This document shows positions 11,013 to 19,844 of a stretch of DNA of 64,000 nt, one piece after another. This DNA comes from Pseudomonas putida. Its GTDB lineage: Bacteria > Pseudomonadota > Gammaproteobacteria > Pseudomonadales > Pseudomonadaceae. The notes under the pieces were generated by a model. The model made no database searches. It was not told the DNA's origin and saw nothing but the letters and a program-made list of their open reading frames with translations. The translations under genes and the position numbers were made by a program. The stretch is from contig NZ_CP011789.1 in NCBI RefSeq assembly GCF_001636055.1, positions 2,232,001 through 2,296,000 of the forward strand, given 5' to 3'. Numbering within the stretch: the stretch's first letter is position 1; the number at the start of each line of letters is the position of its first letter.

Positions 11013-11132
11013 AAAAAAAACCCGGATTCTGGGGGAGGAATCCGGGTTAAGACCATTAGGAGTAAAACAAAGGTACGCGGTCCCTGGGCACCTTTATCGG
11101 CGCGCCACTTGGGGGGATGCGCCGCGCCAACA
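11013..11132 (-). ncRNA. rgsA: RgsA-like small regulatory RNA
   Basis: On the minus strand a perfect 11-bp stem AACCCGGATTC / GAATCCGGGTT (11019-11048) runs into a T8 tract (A-run at 11013-11020 on the plus strand): an intrinsic terminator facing away from the TetR gene. No leftward protein gene lies upstream of it. RgsA, a Gac- and RpoS-dependent Hfq-binding RNA of about 120 nt, is encoded beside tatD in P. aeruginosa and P. fluorescens. A CAATACT element at 11137-11143 resembles an RpoS -10 and would give about 120 nt. The 5' part can fold on GGCGCG/CGCGCC. The start is estimated; identity rests on position, length and terminator. Confidence 0.7.
11019..11048 (-). terminator. Intrinsic terminator of the RgsA-like RNA
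   Basis: An 11-bp perfect inverted repeat with an 8-base loop. On the minus strand it is followed by eight T residues; on the plus strand the bases after the stem are not a T-run. It is therefore a leftward terminator, not the end of the tatD operon. Confidence 0.85.
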
Positions 11133-11562
11133 CTTCAAGTATTGGCGAGTATCCTCGCACTGCCAGCGTCAGTTGGTCGTTTTTTAAACAGATTTGGAAT
11201 ACACCTGACAACCAATGGGCCATCAGGGTATGGCAGCCGGCAGAAATCGGATGAGTTTGCCGCTATTACGTAGCTATCTGTATTGATGTACGGTGAAAAG
11301 TTTAAAGGGTGCGTAGATTGTGCGCGGCTTCCCGGCCGCGTACAGCGTTTGATGAGCCTGGCGTGTCTGGCGAGCCCTGCCGCGTCGGTTGTAGACGAGT
11401 GTCAGTCGGGCGCGGAGTATCTCACGCACCCCTGGGATTCAGACCAAGCAGACCCGGTCTGCACTCGAACTCATCATGAAACACAGATATGGTTGGATGA
11501 TCCGTGCAATTTGCTGCAAGTTAGGCATAATAATCCGCTTCGATTGTCATCCAGTCCTTCTT
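11133..11562. other. Intergenic region between the rgsA-like RNA and the TetR gene
   Basis: About 430 bases without a credible protein gene. The left end holds the presumed leftward promoter of the small RNA (CAATACT at 11137-11143). I looked for a GacA upstream element (TGTAAG with CTTACA) and found no convincing copy. An open frame at 11283-11582 codes for a cysteine-rich sequence with no recognisable features and overlaps the TetR start. The right end must carry the TetR gene's leader; no strong promoter pair stands out. Confidence 0.5.
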
Positions 11563-12198
11563 ATGCAGAAAGAACCTCGTAAGGTCCGTGAGTTTCGTCG
11601 CCGCGAGCAAGAAATCCTCGACACGGCGCTCAAGTTGTTTCTCGAACAGGGTGAAGACAGTGTCACCGTCGAGATGATCGCCGACGCGGTCGGTATCGGC
11701 AAAGGCACGATCTACAAGCACTTCAAGTCCAAGGCGGAGATCTACCTGCGCCTGATGCTCGACTACGAGCGTGATTTGAACGCGCTGTTGCATTCGGACG
11801 ACGTCGATCGCGACAAGGAAGCCCTGTCGCGAGCCTATTTCGAGTTCCGCATGCGCGATCCCCAGCGCTACCGCTTGTTCGACCGTCTCGAGGAGAAGGT
11901 GGTCAAGGGTAACCAGGTGCCGGAGATGGTCGAGGAACTGCACCGTATTCGCGCCTCCAATTTCGAGCGACTAACCCAGCTGATCAAGGGCCGTATCAGT
12001 GAAGGCAAGCTCGAGGATGTGCCGCCATACTTCCACTACTGCGCTGCCTGGGCGTTGGTGCATGGCGCCGTAGCGCTGTATCACTCGCCGTTCTGGAGCA
12101 ACGTTCTCGAGGATCAGGAAGGTTTCTTCCAGTTCCTGATGGACATCGGCGTGCGCATGGGCAACAAGCGCAAGCGCGACCCGGAACCGGCCACCTGA
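11563..12198 (+). CDS. TetR-family transcriptional regulator
   Basis: A 211-residue regulator with an N-terminal TetR helix-turn-helix (about residues 14-60: EILDTALKLFLEQGEDSVTV, then MIADAVGIGKGTIYKHFKSK). The C-terminal ligand domain is rich in Tyr and Phe. The frame opens at 11476 but the basic start MQKEPRKVREFRRRE at 11563 is the natural N-terminus. The same regulator type sits near tatD in P. aeruginosa (PA2957 region). The ligand and targets are not evident; the gene stands alone, with moaA 131 bp downstream. Confidence 0.88.
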   Translation: MQKEPRKVREFRRREQEILDTALKLFLEQGEDSVTVEMIADAVGIGKGTIYKHFKSKAEIYLRLMLDYERDLNALLHSDDVDRDKEALSRAYFEFRMRDPQRYRLFDRLEEKVVKGNQVPEMVEELHRIRASNFERLTQLIKGRISEGKLEDVPPYFHYCAAWALVHGAVALYHSPFWSNVLEDQEGFFQFLMDIGVRMGNKRKRDPEPAT

Positions 12199-12328
12199 AG
12201 ACCCCTGCGGAGCGTTGTCCATGACGGACAGGCTCCGCCAGTCACTTCTGCTTCGGCGACAGGGCTTGCAAAAACCTGATCTTTGAGTCAAGTTTTGCCG
12301 GCTCGCTTTTCTCATGCCGGAGTCACCC

Positions 12329-13297
12329 ATGATCGTCGATCGTCAAGGCAGGCGTTTTCGCAACCTGCGCGTCAGCCTGACAGCTGCCTGCAACTATGCG
12401 TGCAGTTACTGTGTGCCCGATGGCAAGCGCCTGGTGGCGGCGCAGGATGAGCTGTCCGCCGATGCACTGGCGCGCGGTGTGGCTCTTCTGGTCGATGCCG
12501 CAGGTATCGAGCGTCTGCGCATCACCGGTGGCGAACCATTGATCAGCCCCCGCCTGGAGCCGTTCCTGAAGGTTATCGGTGGCTTGGGGCTCAAGGATAT
12601 CGCCTTGACCACCAACGGTCAGTTGCTCAGTCGCAAGCTTGCGATGTTGCGTGCAGCGGGTATCGACCGGCTCAATGTCTCGCTCGATACCCTCGACCCA
12701 ACCGCATTTCGCAGCATCGCTCGGGGCGGCGACCTGGCCAGCGTGCTGAGGGGCATGGAGGAGGCGAGTGCGGCGGGTATGCGCATCAAGGTCAACATGG
12801 TGCCGATGCGCGGGCGCAATCTCGATCAGGTGGTGCCGCTGCTCGACTACTGCCTGGCAAGAGGCTATGAACTGCGTTTCATCGAGTTGATGCGCATGGG
12901 TCACCTGGCGCTTGATTCGAATGCATTCCTGCGTCAGTTCGTCAGTCTCGAGCAATTGCTGGCATTGATCGGCGATCATCATCACTTCCAGCAGGCGCCA
13001 GCGGCTTTGGATTCAACGGCCCTGCGCTACCAGATTCCGGGCCAAGGTTACTTTGGTGTGATTGCCAACGAGAGCGTGCCGTTTTGCCGGACCTGCTCGC
13101 GCTTGCGTCTGTCCTCTACTGGATGGCTGCATGGCTGCCTGTCTTCGGGCAATCGCCACTTTATCGGCGATCTGCTCGACAAGCCGCGTCACCAGGCACT
13201 TCCAGTGATTCAGCGGCTGCTGGTCAAGGCTCTGGCGGACAAGCAGGAGCTGGCGTTCTCGGGGGGTGTGACAGTGATGAAGGTGATCGGCGGCTGA
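12329..13297 (+). CDS. moaA: MoaA-type radical SAM enzyme (GTP 3',8-cyclase)
   Basis: A 322-residue radical SAM protein. Cys21, Cys25 and Cys28 (CNYACSYC) form the CX3CX2C cluster site. Cys253, Cys256 and Cys270 form the C-terminal CX2CX13C site of MoaA, and the protein ends in Gly-Gly, which MoaA needs for activity. It should catalyse the first step of molybdenum cofactor synthesis, GTP to 3',8-cyclo-dihydro-GTP. GGAG lies 7 bp before the ATG at 12329, so that start is preferred over 12314. No moaB-E or moeA genes are adjacent, so it may be a second copy. Confidence 0.85.
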   Translation: MIVDRQGRRFRNLRVSLTAACNYACSYCVPDGKRLVAAQDELSADALARGVALLVDAAGIERLRITGGEPLISPRLEPFLKVIGGLGLKDIALTTNGQLLSRKLAMLRAAGIDRLNVSLDTLDPTAFRSIARGGDLASVLRGMEEASAAGMRIKVNMVPMRGRNLDQVVPLLDYCLARGYELRFIELMRMGHLALDSNAFLRQFVSLEQLLALIGDHHHFQQAPAALDSTALRYQIPGQGYFGVIANESVPFCRTCSRLRLSSTGWLHGCLSSGNRHFIGDLLDKPRHQALPVIQRLLVKALADKQELAFSGGVTVMKVIGG

Positions 13298-13362
13298 GCT
13301 GGCGCAAAAGCTGCATCTGGCGGCTATTCGCCGGTTTTTCGTCACCGGTCACTGGAGGAAAG

Positions 13363-13968
13363 ATGCGTAGCCTGGTCTTGCTGCTGGCGCTGATGGCGTT
13401 GAGCGGCTGCATGAAAGTCAGCGACATGGGCGAAGGTGTTCGCTATCAGATGAGCGACGCCGGTCTGCTCGATCACAGCGATACCGCTCGAACCCTGTCG
13501 GTTCGGCTGCAGCCTGATTCGTTCATCTTCATTGGCCAGGGCGCTTTCGTGCCGCCTGGAAAAGGGCCGGTGCCGCAGCAGAATGCCGTTGCAGAAGAAG
13601 CATTCAAGAGCTTCGTCGAGTACTTCCCGCTGGTGCGTCGCGCCAGGGCGCCGTTGGGGTTGGAGGACGCGATAGCCGAGGCGCGTTCGGTCGGAGCCCA
13701 TTACGTGCTCTATACCCGTTTCGCTCGCACCGATGACCGCATTGGTAATGGCGACGAATGGTACGACGAGCAGGCAGTGGATCGCCTCGGTTGGGATACC
13801 GGTGTGGTGCAGATGATGCTGATCGAAACCAGCACGCGCTATTTGATCGATACCGCGCGAATCAAGAGCCGTGGCGGTTTGTTGACGTTCCACGACAATA
13901 CGCCGCAGGATTTGCTCGCGGCACCCATGCGCGAGTACGCTCGTAGCCTCCTGGGAATGAGTCGGTAA
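13363..13968 (+). CDS. DUF4823 lipoprotein
   Basis: A 201-residue protein with a lipoprotein signal peptide, [16 protein letters not shown], whose lipidated cysteine is residue 16. The rest resembles the DUF4823 family, small envelope lipoproteins of unknown function common in Pseudomonas (motif [18 protein letters not shown]). A GGAGGAAAG site precedes the ATG at 13363. The next gene starts 10 bp after the stop, so the pair is probably co-transcribed. Confidence 0.8.
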   Translation: MRSLVLLLALMALSGCMKVSDMGEGVRYQMSDAGLLDHSDTARTLSVRLQPDSFIFIGQGAFVPPGKGPVPQQNAVAEEAFKSFVEYFPLVRRARAPLGLEDAIAEARSVGAHYVLYTRFARTDDRIGNGDEWYDEQAVDRLGWDTGVVQMMLIETSTRYLIDTARIKSRGGLLTFHDNTPQDLLAAPMREYARSLLGMSR

Positions 13969-13978
13969 GGAACGGGCG

Positions 13979-14539
13979 ATGACAGGTACGGGCAAGGCCA
14001 ACGATCTTCTGGCGCAGATACCCAAGGAGAAGGGGCTGCCTCCCGTGCATCTGTGGAATCCCGATTTCTGCGGCGACATCGACATGCGCATCGCCCGCGA
14101 CGGCACCTGGTACTACCTGGGGACGCCGATCGGGCGCAAGCCGATGGTGCGCTTGTTCTCTACCATCATTCGTCGCGACGGTGATGACTATTTCCTGGTA
14201 ACGCCTGTGGAGAAGGTGGGCATTCGTGTCGATGATGCGCCGTTCGTGGCGGTCAGCCTGGAAGTGGAGGGCAGTGGTGAGCAGCAGGTCCTGCGATTCA
14301 CCAGCAATGTCGAGGATCAGGTCGAAGCCGGTCCTGATCACCCCATTCGGGTAGAGACCGATCCGACAACGCATGAGCCATCGCCTTACCTGCTGATGCG
14401 CAGCAACCTCGAAGCGCTCATCCACCGCAATGTGTTCTACCAGATGGTGGAGCTTGCGGTACCGCGCGTGATCGATGGCGAGGAATGGTTGGGGGTTTGG
14501 AGTGGCGGGGTGTTCTACCCTATCGGGCGCGACCACTGA
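13979..14539 (+). CDS. DUF1285 protein
   Basis: A 186-residue soluble protein of the DUF1285 family. Recognisable segments are [19 protein letters not shown], the [20 protein letters not shown] motif and [14 protein letters not shown]. The fold is known from structural genomics but no biochemical role is established. No signal peptide or membrane segment. It is the last gene of a rightward pair and ends just before a terminator shared with the opposing tRNA-Asn. Confidence 0.85.
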   Translation: MTGTGKANDLLAQIPKEKGLPPVHLWNPDFCGDIDMRIARDGTWYYLGTPIGRKPMVRLFSTIIRRDGDDYFLVTPVEKVGIRVDDAPFVAVSLEVEGSGEQQVLRFTSNVEDQVEAGPDHPIRVETDPTTHEPSPYLLMRSNLEALIHRNVFYQMVELAVPRVIDGEEWLGVWSGGVFYPIGRDH

Positions 14540-14575
14540 GCGCATCTTGCGACGATCTTTCTGATCCCGGAAAAC

Positions 14576-14611
14576 AAAAAACCTCCAGTGCTTGCGCATC
14601 TGGAGGTTTTT
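14576..14611. terminator. Bidirectional terminator between DUF1285 gene and tRNA-Asn
   Basis: AAAAAACCTCCAG (14576-14588) pairs with CTGGAGGTTTTT (14600-14611) around an 11-base loop. T-runs exist on both strands, so it can end the rightward DUF1285 message and the leftward tRNA-Asn transcript. Confidence 0.85.
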
Positions 14612-14618
14612 CAGTGTC

Positions 14619-14694
14619 TGGCTCCGCGACCTGGACTCGAACCAGGGACCCAATGATTAACAGTCATTTGCTCTACCGACTGAGCTATCGCGGA
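14619..14694 (-). tRNA. tRNA-Asn (GTT)
   Basis: A 76-nt cloverleaf on the minus strand with acceptor TCCGCGA / TCGCGGA, D-loop AGCTCAGTCGGTAGAGC, anticodon loop CTGTTAA (GTT), T-loop GGTTCGAGTCC and an encoded CCA. It reads asparagine codons AAC and AAU. The discriminator base is G. Confidence 0.97.
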
Positions 14695-14756
14695 ATCTGC
14701 GCGTATCTTACTGAATGCCAAGGGGAAGTCAAGCTGCCCCCTGGCAAATCAAGCAG

Positions 14757-15953
14757 TTACAGCACTTCGACGATGGCCTTGGTGACCACGTGGATGTTGC
14801 TTTGGTTCAGTGCCGCCACAGCGATGCGACCGGTGTCCAGCGCGTAGATGCCGAAGTCGTTCTTCAGGCGCGCGACCTGTTCCACAGTCAGGCCCGAGTA
14901 GGAGAACATGCCGACTTGGCGACCGACGAAGCTGAAGTCGCGGTTGGCACCGTACTCGGCCAGGAGCGAGACCATCTGTTTGCGCATGCCGTGGATACGT
15001 TCACGCATTTCGCCCAGTTCGGCTTCCCACATCTGACGCAGTTCCGGGCTGTTGAGCACGGTGGCGACGATGGTTGCACCGTGAGTCGGCGGGTTGGAGT
15101 AGGTGGTGCGAATCACGCGCTTGACCTGCGACAGCACGCGCGTGCTCTCGTCTTTCGAAGCGGTGACGATCGACAGCGCGCCGACGCGCTCGCCATACAG
15201 CGAGAACGATTTGGAGAACGAGCTGGAGACAAAGAACTCCAGGCCCGACTCGGCGAACAGGCGTACGGCGAAGGCATCTTCGCCGATGCCTTCGCCGAAG
15301 CCCTGATAGGCCATGTCGAGGAATGGCACGTGGCCTTTTGCCTTGACCACTTCCAGTACGTTCTTCCAGTCGTCGAGCGACAGATCGACACCGGTCGGGT
15401 TATGGCAGCAGGCGTGCAGGACGACGATCGAGCCCGAGGGCAGCGTGTTCAGGTCTTCGAGCATGCCGGCACGGTTGACGTCGTTGCTCGGTGCGTCGTA
15501 ATAGCGGTAGTTCTGTACTGGGAAGCCTGCAGTCTCGAACAGGGCGCGATGGTTTTCCCAGCTCGGATCGCTGATGGCGACTACCGCGTTCGGCGAAAGG
15601 CGCTTGAGGAAGTCGGCACCGATCTTGAGGGCGCCGGTACCGCCGACAGCCTGCACGGTCACTACGCGGCCTTCAGCCAGCAGTGCGGATTCAGCGCCGA
15701 ACAGCAGTTTTTGTACGGCCTGGTCGTAGGCAGCGATACCGTCGATCGGCAGGTAGCCGCGGGAGGCATGTTGGGCGACACGCTGGGTTTCGGCTTCGAT
15801 CACCGCGCGCAGCAGCGGGATGCGGCCTTCCTCATTGCAATAGACGCCAACGCCCAGATTGACCTTGTCGGTACGTGGGTCAGCGTTGAATGCTTCGTTG
15901 AGGCCCAGGATGGGGTCGCGGGGTGCCAGCTCGACAGCGGAAAACAGGCTCAT
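14757..15953 (-). CDS. tyrB: Aromatic amino acid aminotransferase
   Basis: A 398-residue class I aminotransferase, starting MSLFSAVELAPRDPILGLNE, the typical start of TyrB/AspC/PhhC enzymes. The PLP lysine is in SSSFSKSFSLYGERVG, and HACCHNPTGVDL and SDPSWENH are present. It exchanges amino groups between 2-oxoglutarate and Tyr, Phe or Asp. The neighbourhood (uvrB next, divergent) matches the P. putida and P. aeruginosa aromatic aminotransferase. TyrB versus broad-specificity AspC cannot be settled from sequence alone. The frame opens at 16133, but family length supports 15953. Confidence 0.88.
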   Translation of the reverse strand: MSLFSAVELAPRDPILGLNEAFNADPRTDKVNLGVGVYCNEEGRIPLLRAVIEAETQRVAQHASRGYLPIDGIAAYDQAVQKLLFGAESALLAEGRVVTVQAVGGTGALKIGADFLKRLSPNAVVAISDPSWENHRALFETAGFPVQNYRYYDAPSNDVNRAGMLEDLNTLPSGSIVVLHACCHNPTGVDLSLDDWKNVLEVVKAKGHVPFLDMAYQGFGEGIGEDAFAVRLFAESGLEFFVSSSFSKSFSLYGERVGALSIVTASKDESTRVLSQVKRVIRTTYSNPPTHGATIVATVLNSPELRQMWEAELGEMRERIHGMRKQMVSLLAEYGANRDFSFVGRQVGMFSYSGLTVEQVARLKNDFGIYALDTGRIAVAALNQSNIHVVTKAIVEVL

Positions 15954-16240
15954 TGTTACCTTGGCTCTGAATAGGAGAGTGATAGGAAATGCACCCTCCA
16001 GCCCAGTGCACTGAAGCGGTGCAAACGGGGAGTCAGTATAGTGATACCGATCGGTCACTGCGACACTCTGGCACAGGTTTTCAGGCGCTTTGCGCAAATA
16101 TTTTTCGACCATTGGTCGAATTGCCTTGTCCACCGCAATGAGCGTTCACATCTGCGGCGGCAAAGGCCACCCCGACGCGTCTTTTTGCGTATAGACTACT
16201 GGCTAAATTTACAGTTGCCGCGACATCCAAGAGGTCCGTC

Positions 16241-18256
16241 ATGTCCGAGTTCCAGCTCGTTACCCGATTCCAGCCGGCCGGCGACCAGCCCGAAGCCATT
16301 CGCCTGATGGTCGAGGGTATCGAAGCGGGCCTGTCGCACCAGACCCTGCTCGGGGTGACCGGCTCCGGCAAGACCTTCAGCATCGCCAATGTCATTCAAC
16401 AGGTCCAGCGCCCGACCATGGTGCTGGCGCCGAACAAGACGCTGGCTGCCCAGCTGTATGGCGAGTTCAAGGCTTTCTTCCCGCACAACGCGGTGGAGTA
16501 CTTCGTCTCCTACTACGACTACTACCAGCCGGAAGCCTACGTCCCGTCGTCGGACACCTTCATCGAGAAGGATGCCTCGATCAACGACCACATCGAGCAG
16601 ATGCGCCTGTCGGCGACCAAGGCATTGCTGGAGCGGCGCGACGCGATCATCGTCACCACGGTGTCGTGTATCTATGGCCTGGGCAGCCCGGAAACCTACC
16701 TGAAGATGGTTCTGCACGTCGATCGCGGCGACAAGCTCGACCAGCGCGCACTGCTGCGTCGGCTGGCCGACCTGCAGTACACCCGCAACGAGATGGACTT
16801 CGCCCGTGCCACCTTCCGGGTGCGTGGTGATGTGATCGACATCTTTCCGGCCGAATCGGACCTTGAGGCCATCCGTATCGAGCTGTTCGACGACGAGGTG
16901 GAGAACATTGCCGCCTTCGACCCCTTGACCGGCGAAGTGATCCGCAAGCTGCCGCGTTTCACTTTCTACCCCAAGAGCCACTATGTGACCCCGCGCGAGA
17001 CTCTGCTCGAGGCGGTGGACGGCATCAAGGAGGAGCTCGGCGAGCGGCTGGAGTACCTCAACAAGGCCAACAAGCTGGTAGAGGCCCAGCGTCTGGAGCA
17101 GCGTACGCGCTTCGACCTGGAGATGATTCTCGAGCTGGGTTATTGCAACGGTATCGAAAACTACTCGCGCTATCTGTCCGGTCGCCCGGCTGGCGCCCCG
17201 CCGCCGACGCTCTACGATTATCTTCCTGCCGACGCGTTGCTGGTGATCGATGAGTCACACGTCAGCGTTCCTCAGGTCGGCGCCATGTACAAGGGCGACC
17301 GTTCTCGCAAAGAGACACTGGTGGAGTATGGCTTCCGCCTGCCATCGGCGCTGGATAACCGGCCTATGCGCTTCGACGAGTGGGAGTCAGTCAGCCCGCA
17401 GACCATCTTCGTCTCGGCGACGCCTGGCCCTTACGAGGCAGAGCATGCCGGGCGTGTGGTCGAGCAGGTGGTGCGGCCAACCGGTCTGGTCGATCCTCAG
17501 GTAGAGGTGCGTCCAGCCCTCACTCAGGTGGATGACCTGCTGTCGGAAATCGGCAAGCGCGTGGCGGTGGGGGAACGGGTGCTGGCGACGACCCTGACCA
17601 AGCGCATGGCCGAGGACCTTACCGACTACCTCGCAGACCACGATGTGCGTGTGCGCTACCTGCACTCGGACATTGACACCGTGGAGCGGGTGGAGATCAT
17701 CCGAGACCTGCGTCTGGGTACCTTTGATGTACTGGTGGGCATCAACCTGTTGCGTGAGGGGTTGGACATGCCGGAGGTGTCGCTGGTGGCCATTCTCGAT
17801 GCCGACAAGGAAGGCTTCCTGCGTTCGGAGCGTTCGCTGATCCAGACCATTGGCCGCGCTGCGCGCAACCTAAACGGCAAAGCGATTCTCTATGCCGACC
17901 AGGTGACAGGCTCCATGCAGCGGGCGATCGACGAGACCGAGCGGCGTCGGGCCAAGCAGGTGGCGTTCAACGAGGCGAATGGCATCGTGCCCAAGGGGGT
18001 GGTCAAGGACATCACCGATATCCTGGAAGGCGCCACGGTGCCCGGTGCGCGCAGCAAGAAGCGCAAGGGCATGGCCAAGGCGGCGGAGGAGGCTGCGCGC
18101 TACGAGGCAGAGCTCGCCACTCCTGGCGAGATCACCAAGCGCATCAAGGTGCTGGAAGAGAAGATGTTCCAGCTGGCGCGCGACCTGGAGTTCGAGGCCG
18201 CCGCCCAGTTGCGCGACGAGATCGGGCAACTGCGTGAGCGCCTGATCGCCAGCTGA
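16241..18256 (+). CDS. uvrB: Excinuclease ABC subunit B
   Basis: A 671-residue helicase-like subunit of nucleotide excision repair. The Walker [11 protein letters not shown], the beta-hairpin region with [26 protein letters not shown], and helicase motifs through [12 protein letters not shown] are present. A C-terminal UVR domain ([20 protein letters not shown]) binds UvrC. UvrB is loaded by UvrA and verifies damage. Full length. It starts with a GAGG ribosome site and ends 37 bp before the convergent efflux gene, with no obvious terminator between. Confidence 0.98.
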   Translation: MSEFQLVTRFQPAGDQPEAIRLMVEGIEAGLSHQTLLGVTGSGKTFSIANVIQQVQRPTMVLAPNKTLAAQLYGEFKAFFPHNAVEYFVSYYDYYQPEAYVPSSDTFIEKDASINDHIEQMRLSATKALLERRDAIIVTTVSCIYGLGSPETYLKMVLHVDRGDKLDQRALLRRLADLQYTRNEMDFARATFRVRGDVIDIFPAESDLEAIRIELFDDEVENIAAFDPLTGEVIRKLPRFTFYPKSHYVTPRETLLEAVDGIKEELGERLEYLNKANKLVEAQRLEQRTRFDLEMILELGYCNGIENYSRYLSGRPAGAPPPTLYDYLPADALLVIDESHVSVPQVGAMYKGDRSRKETLVEYGFRLPSALDNRPMRFDEWESVSPQTIFVSATPGPYEAEHAGRVVEQVVRPTGLVDPQVEVRPALTQVDDLLSEIGKRVAVGERVLATTLTKRMAEDLTDYLADHDVRVRYLHSDIDTVERVEIIRDLRLGTFDVLVGINLLREGLDMPEVSLVAILDADKEGFLRSERSLIQTIGRAARNLNGKAILYADQVTGSMQRAIDETERRRAKQVAFNEANGIVPKGVVKDITDILEGATVPGARSKKRKGMAKAAEEAARYEAELATPGEITKRIKVLEEKMFQLARDLEFEAAAQLRDEIGQLRERLIAS

Positions 18257-18293
18257 GTGCACTCGTCGGCGCAGAAATGGCCGGGTTACAGGG

Positions 18294-19844
18294 TCAGTGT
18301 GCCTCGCCGGCCTTCAGCCCCTGCGGCAGTTTGCGTGTCAGCAAGACCGCCACCATGCTGACCGCCAAACCGATCCCTACCAGATGGAAGGCATCGTTGT
18401 AGGCCATGATCAATGCCTGCTGGTGGGTGATTTCGCTCAAGCGCCCCAGTGCCGCGCTGTCACTGCCCAGTCGTTCGGCCAACTGGGCCAGCCGCTCCGC
18501 CACTTGCGGGTTGCTTGGCACCACTGATTCGCGCAGGTAGTCGAAATACACCTTGGTCCTTGCATCCAGCAAGGTGGCCAGCAAGGCGATACCAATGGCG
18601 CCGCCCAGGTTGCGCAGGATGTTGAACAGGCTCGAAGCCGAGCCCGCATCCTGGGGCTGAATGTAAGCTGTGGCGATCAGCGAGATGGTGACCATGATCA
18701 TGGGCTGCCCGAGTGCGCGAATGATCTGGATATGGTTGAACTGTGGCCCTGCGAAGTCCGGGTTGAGCACTCCCGAGCCGAAGCTGGCAGCCCCGAACAG
18801 GCAAAAGCCCAGTGCGCAGAGCAACTTGGGCGCAATCACCTTCATCAGTTGCGGCACCAGCGGAATCAGGAACAGCTGTGGAATTCCCATCCACATGATC
18901 ACCTCGCCGATCTGCAGGGCGTTGTAGCCCTGGATCTGCGCAAGGTACAGCGGCAGCAGATAGATCGAACCATAAAGCCCAACACCCATCCCCAGGCTGG
19001 CGATGCTCGACAGGCCGAAGTTGCGGTTGCCGAGGATGCGCAGGTTGATCAGGGGGTTGGCCCGCGAAAGCTGGAGGATGACGAAGGTGATCAGGCAGAG
19101 CAGGGCCACGGTACCCAGGCCGACAATAAGGCTCGACTCCAGCCAGTCCTTGCGATGGCCTTCTTCCAGAAAGACTTGCAGGCAGCCCAGGCCGACCCCC
19201 AGGGTGACGATGTCGGCGTAGTCGGTGCTTTTGAGCAGCTCCCAGTGCGCCTCTTTCTTCTCCCGCCCGTAGAGCAGCCCTGCGATCATCACCAGCCCCG
19301 GCGGGATGTTGATGTAGAAGATGTATTCCCACCCCCAGTTTTCGGTGAGCCAACCGCCCAGGGTCGGACCGATGGAGGGGGCGAAGGTCGCGGTCATGGC
19401 GAACATCGCCATGCCCTTGGCTCGATGGTGTTCGGGCAGCTTGATCAGGGTCAGGGTGAAGGCCAGCGGAATCAGTGCGCCGCCGGTAAACCCCTGGAGA
19501 GCGCGAAACACGATCATGCTTTCCAGGTTCCAGGCCATCGAGCACAACAGCGAGGCCGCCAGAAAACCAAGCGAGACCCACACCGCCAGGCGCCGTGCGG
19601 ATAGTAACTGCACAAGCCAGGCAGTCAGCGGAATCATGATGATTTCCGCCACGAGATAGGAGGTCGAGATCCACGAGCCCTCTTCCAAGGTGGCAGACAG
19701 CGCCCCCTGGATATCCTTGAGCGAGGAGTTGGTGATCTGAATGTCCAGCACGGCCATGAATGCACCGAGCATCACGCTCATCACCGCAATCCAGTCGCGC
19801 CGGCTAGGCTCCGCAGTCGGTCGCAGCAGTTGGTCACCGGCCAT
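18294..19844 (-). CDS. EmrB/QacA-type MFS efflux transporter (DHA2)
   Basis: A 516-residue major facilitator of the 14-helix DHA2 class. The first helix region contains MSVMLGAFMAVLDIQITN, whose LDIQITN is the DHA2 motif D1 (usually LDxTIVN), followed by WISTSYLVAEIIMIPLTAWL. Such pumps expel hydrophobic drugs by proton antiport and work with a periplasmic adaptor. Its start overlaps the end of the upstream HlyD-type gene by 11 bp, so the two form an EmrAB-like pair. The substrate is unknown. No outer-membrane partner gene is adjacent. Confidence 0.9.
   Translation of the reverse strand: MAGDQLLRPTAEPSRRDWIAVMSVMLGAFMAVLDIQITNSSLKDIQGALSATLEEGSWISTSYLVAEIIMIPLTAWLVQLLSARRLAVWVSLGFLAASLLCSMAWNLESMIVFRALQGFTGGALIPLAFTLTLIKLPEHHRAKGMAMFAMTATFAPSIGPTLGGWLTENWGWEYIFYINIPPGLVMIAGLLYGREKKEAHWELLKSTDYADIVTLGVGLGCLQVFLEEGHRKDWLESSLIVGLGTVALLCLITFVILQLSRANPLINLRILGNRNFGLSSIASLGMGVGLYGSIYLLPLYLAQIQGYNALQIGEVIMWMGIPQLFLIPLVPQLMKVIAPKLLCALGFCLFGAASFGSGVLNPDFAGPQFNHIQIIRALGQPMIMVTISLIATAYIQPQDAGSASSLFNILRNLGGAIGIALLATLLDARTKVYFDYLRESVVPSNPQVAERLAQLAERLGSDSAALGRLSEITHQQALIMAYNDAFHLVGIGLAVSMVAVLLTRKLPQGLKAGEAH

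Noticed and set aside
11225..11300. A possible GacA upstream element (TGTAAG with CTTACA) before the rgsA-like RNA
   Set aside because: Only fragments such as TGTATTGATGTA were found; no dyad of the right form is present, so it was not annotated.
11283..11582. A 99-codon frame in the intergenic region before the TetR gene
   Set aside because: It overlaps the TetR start in another frame, has no Shine-Dalgarno site and shows no recognisable features.
14715..15974. A 419-codon plus-strand frame over the aminotransferase gene
   Set aside because: It is antisense to a full-length class I aminotransferase and begins inside the end of that gene's flank; no domain is visible.
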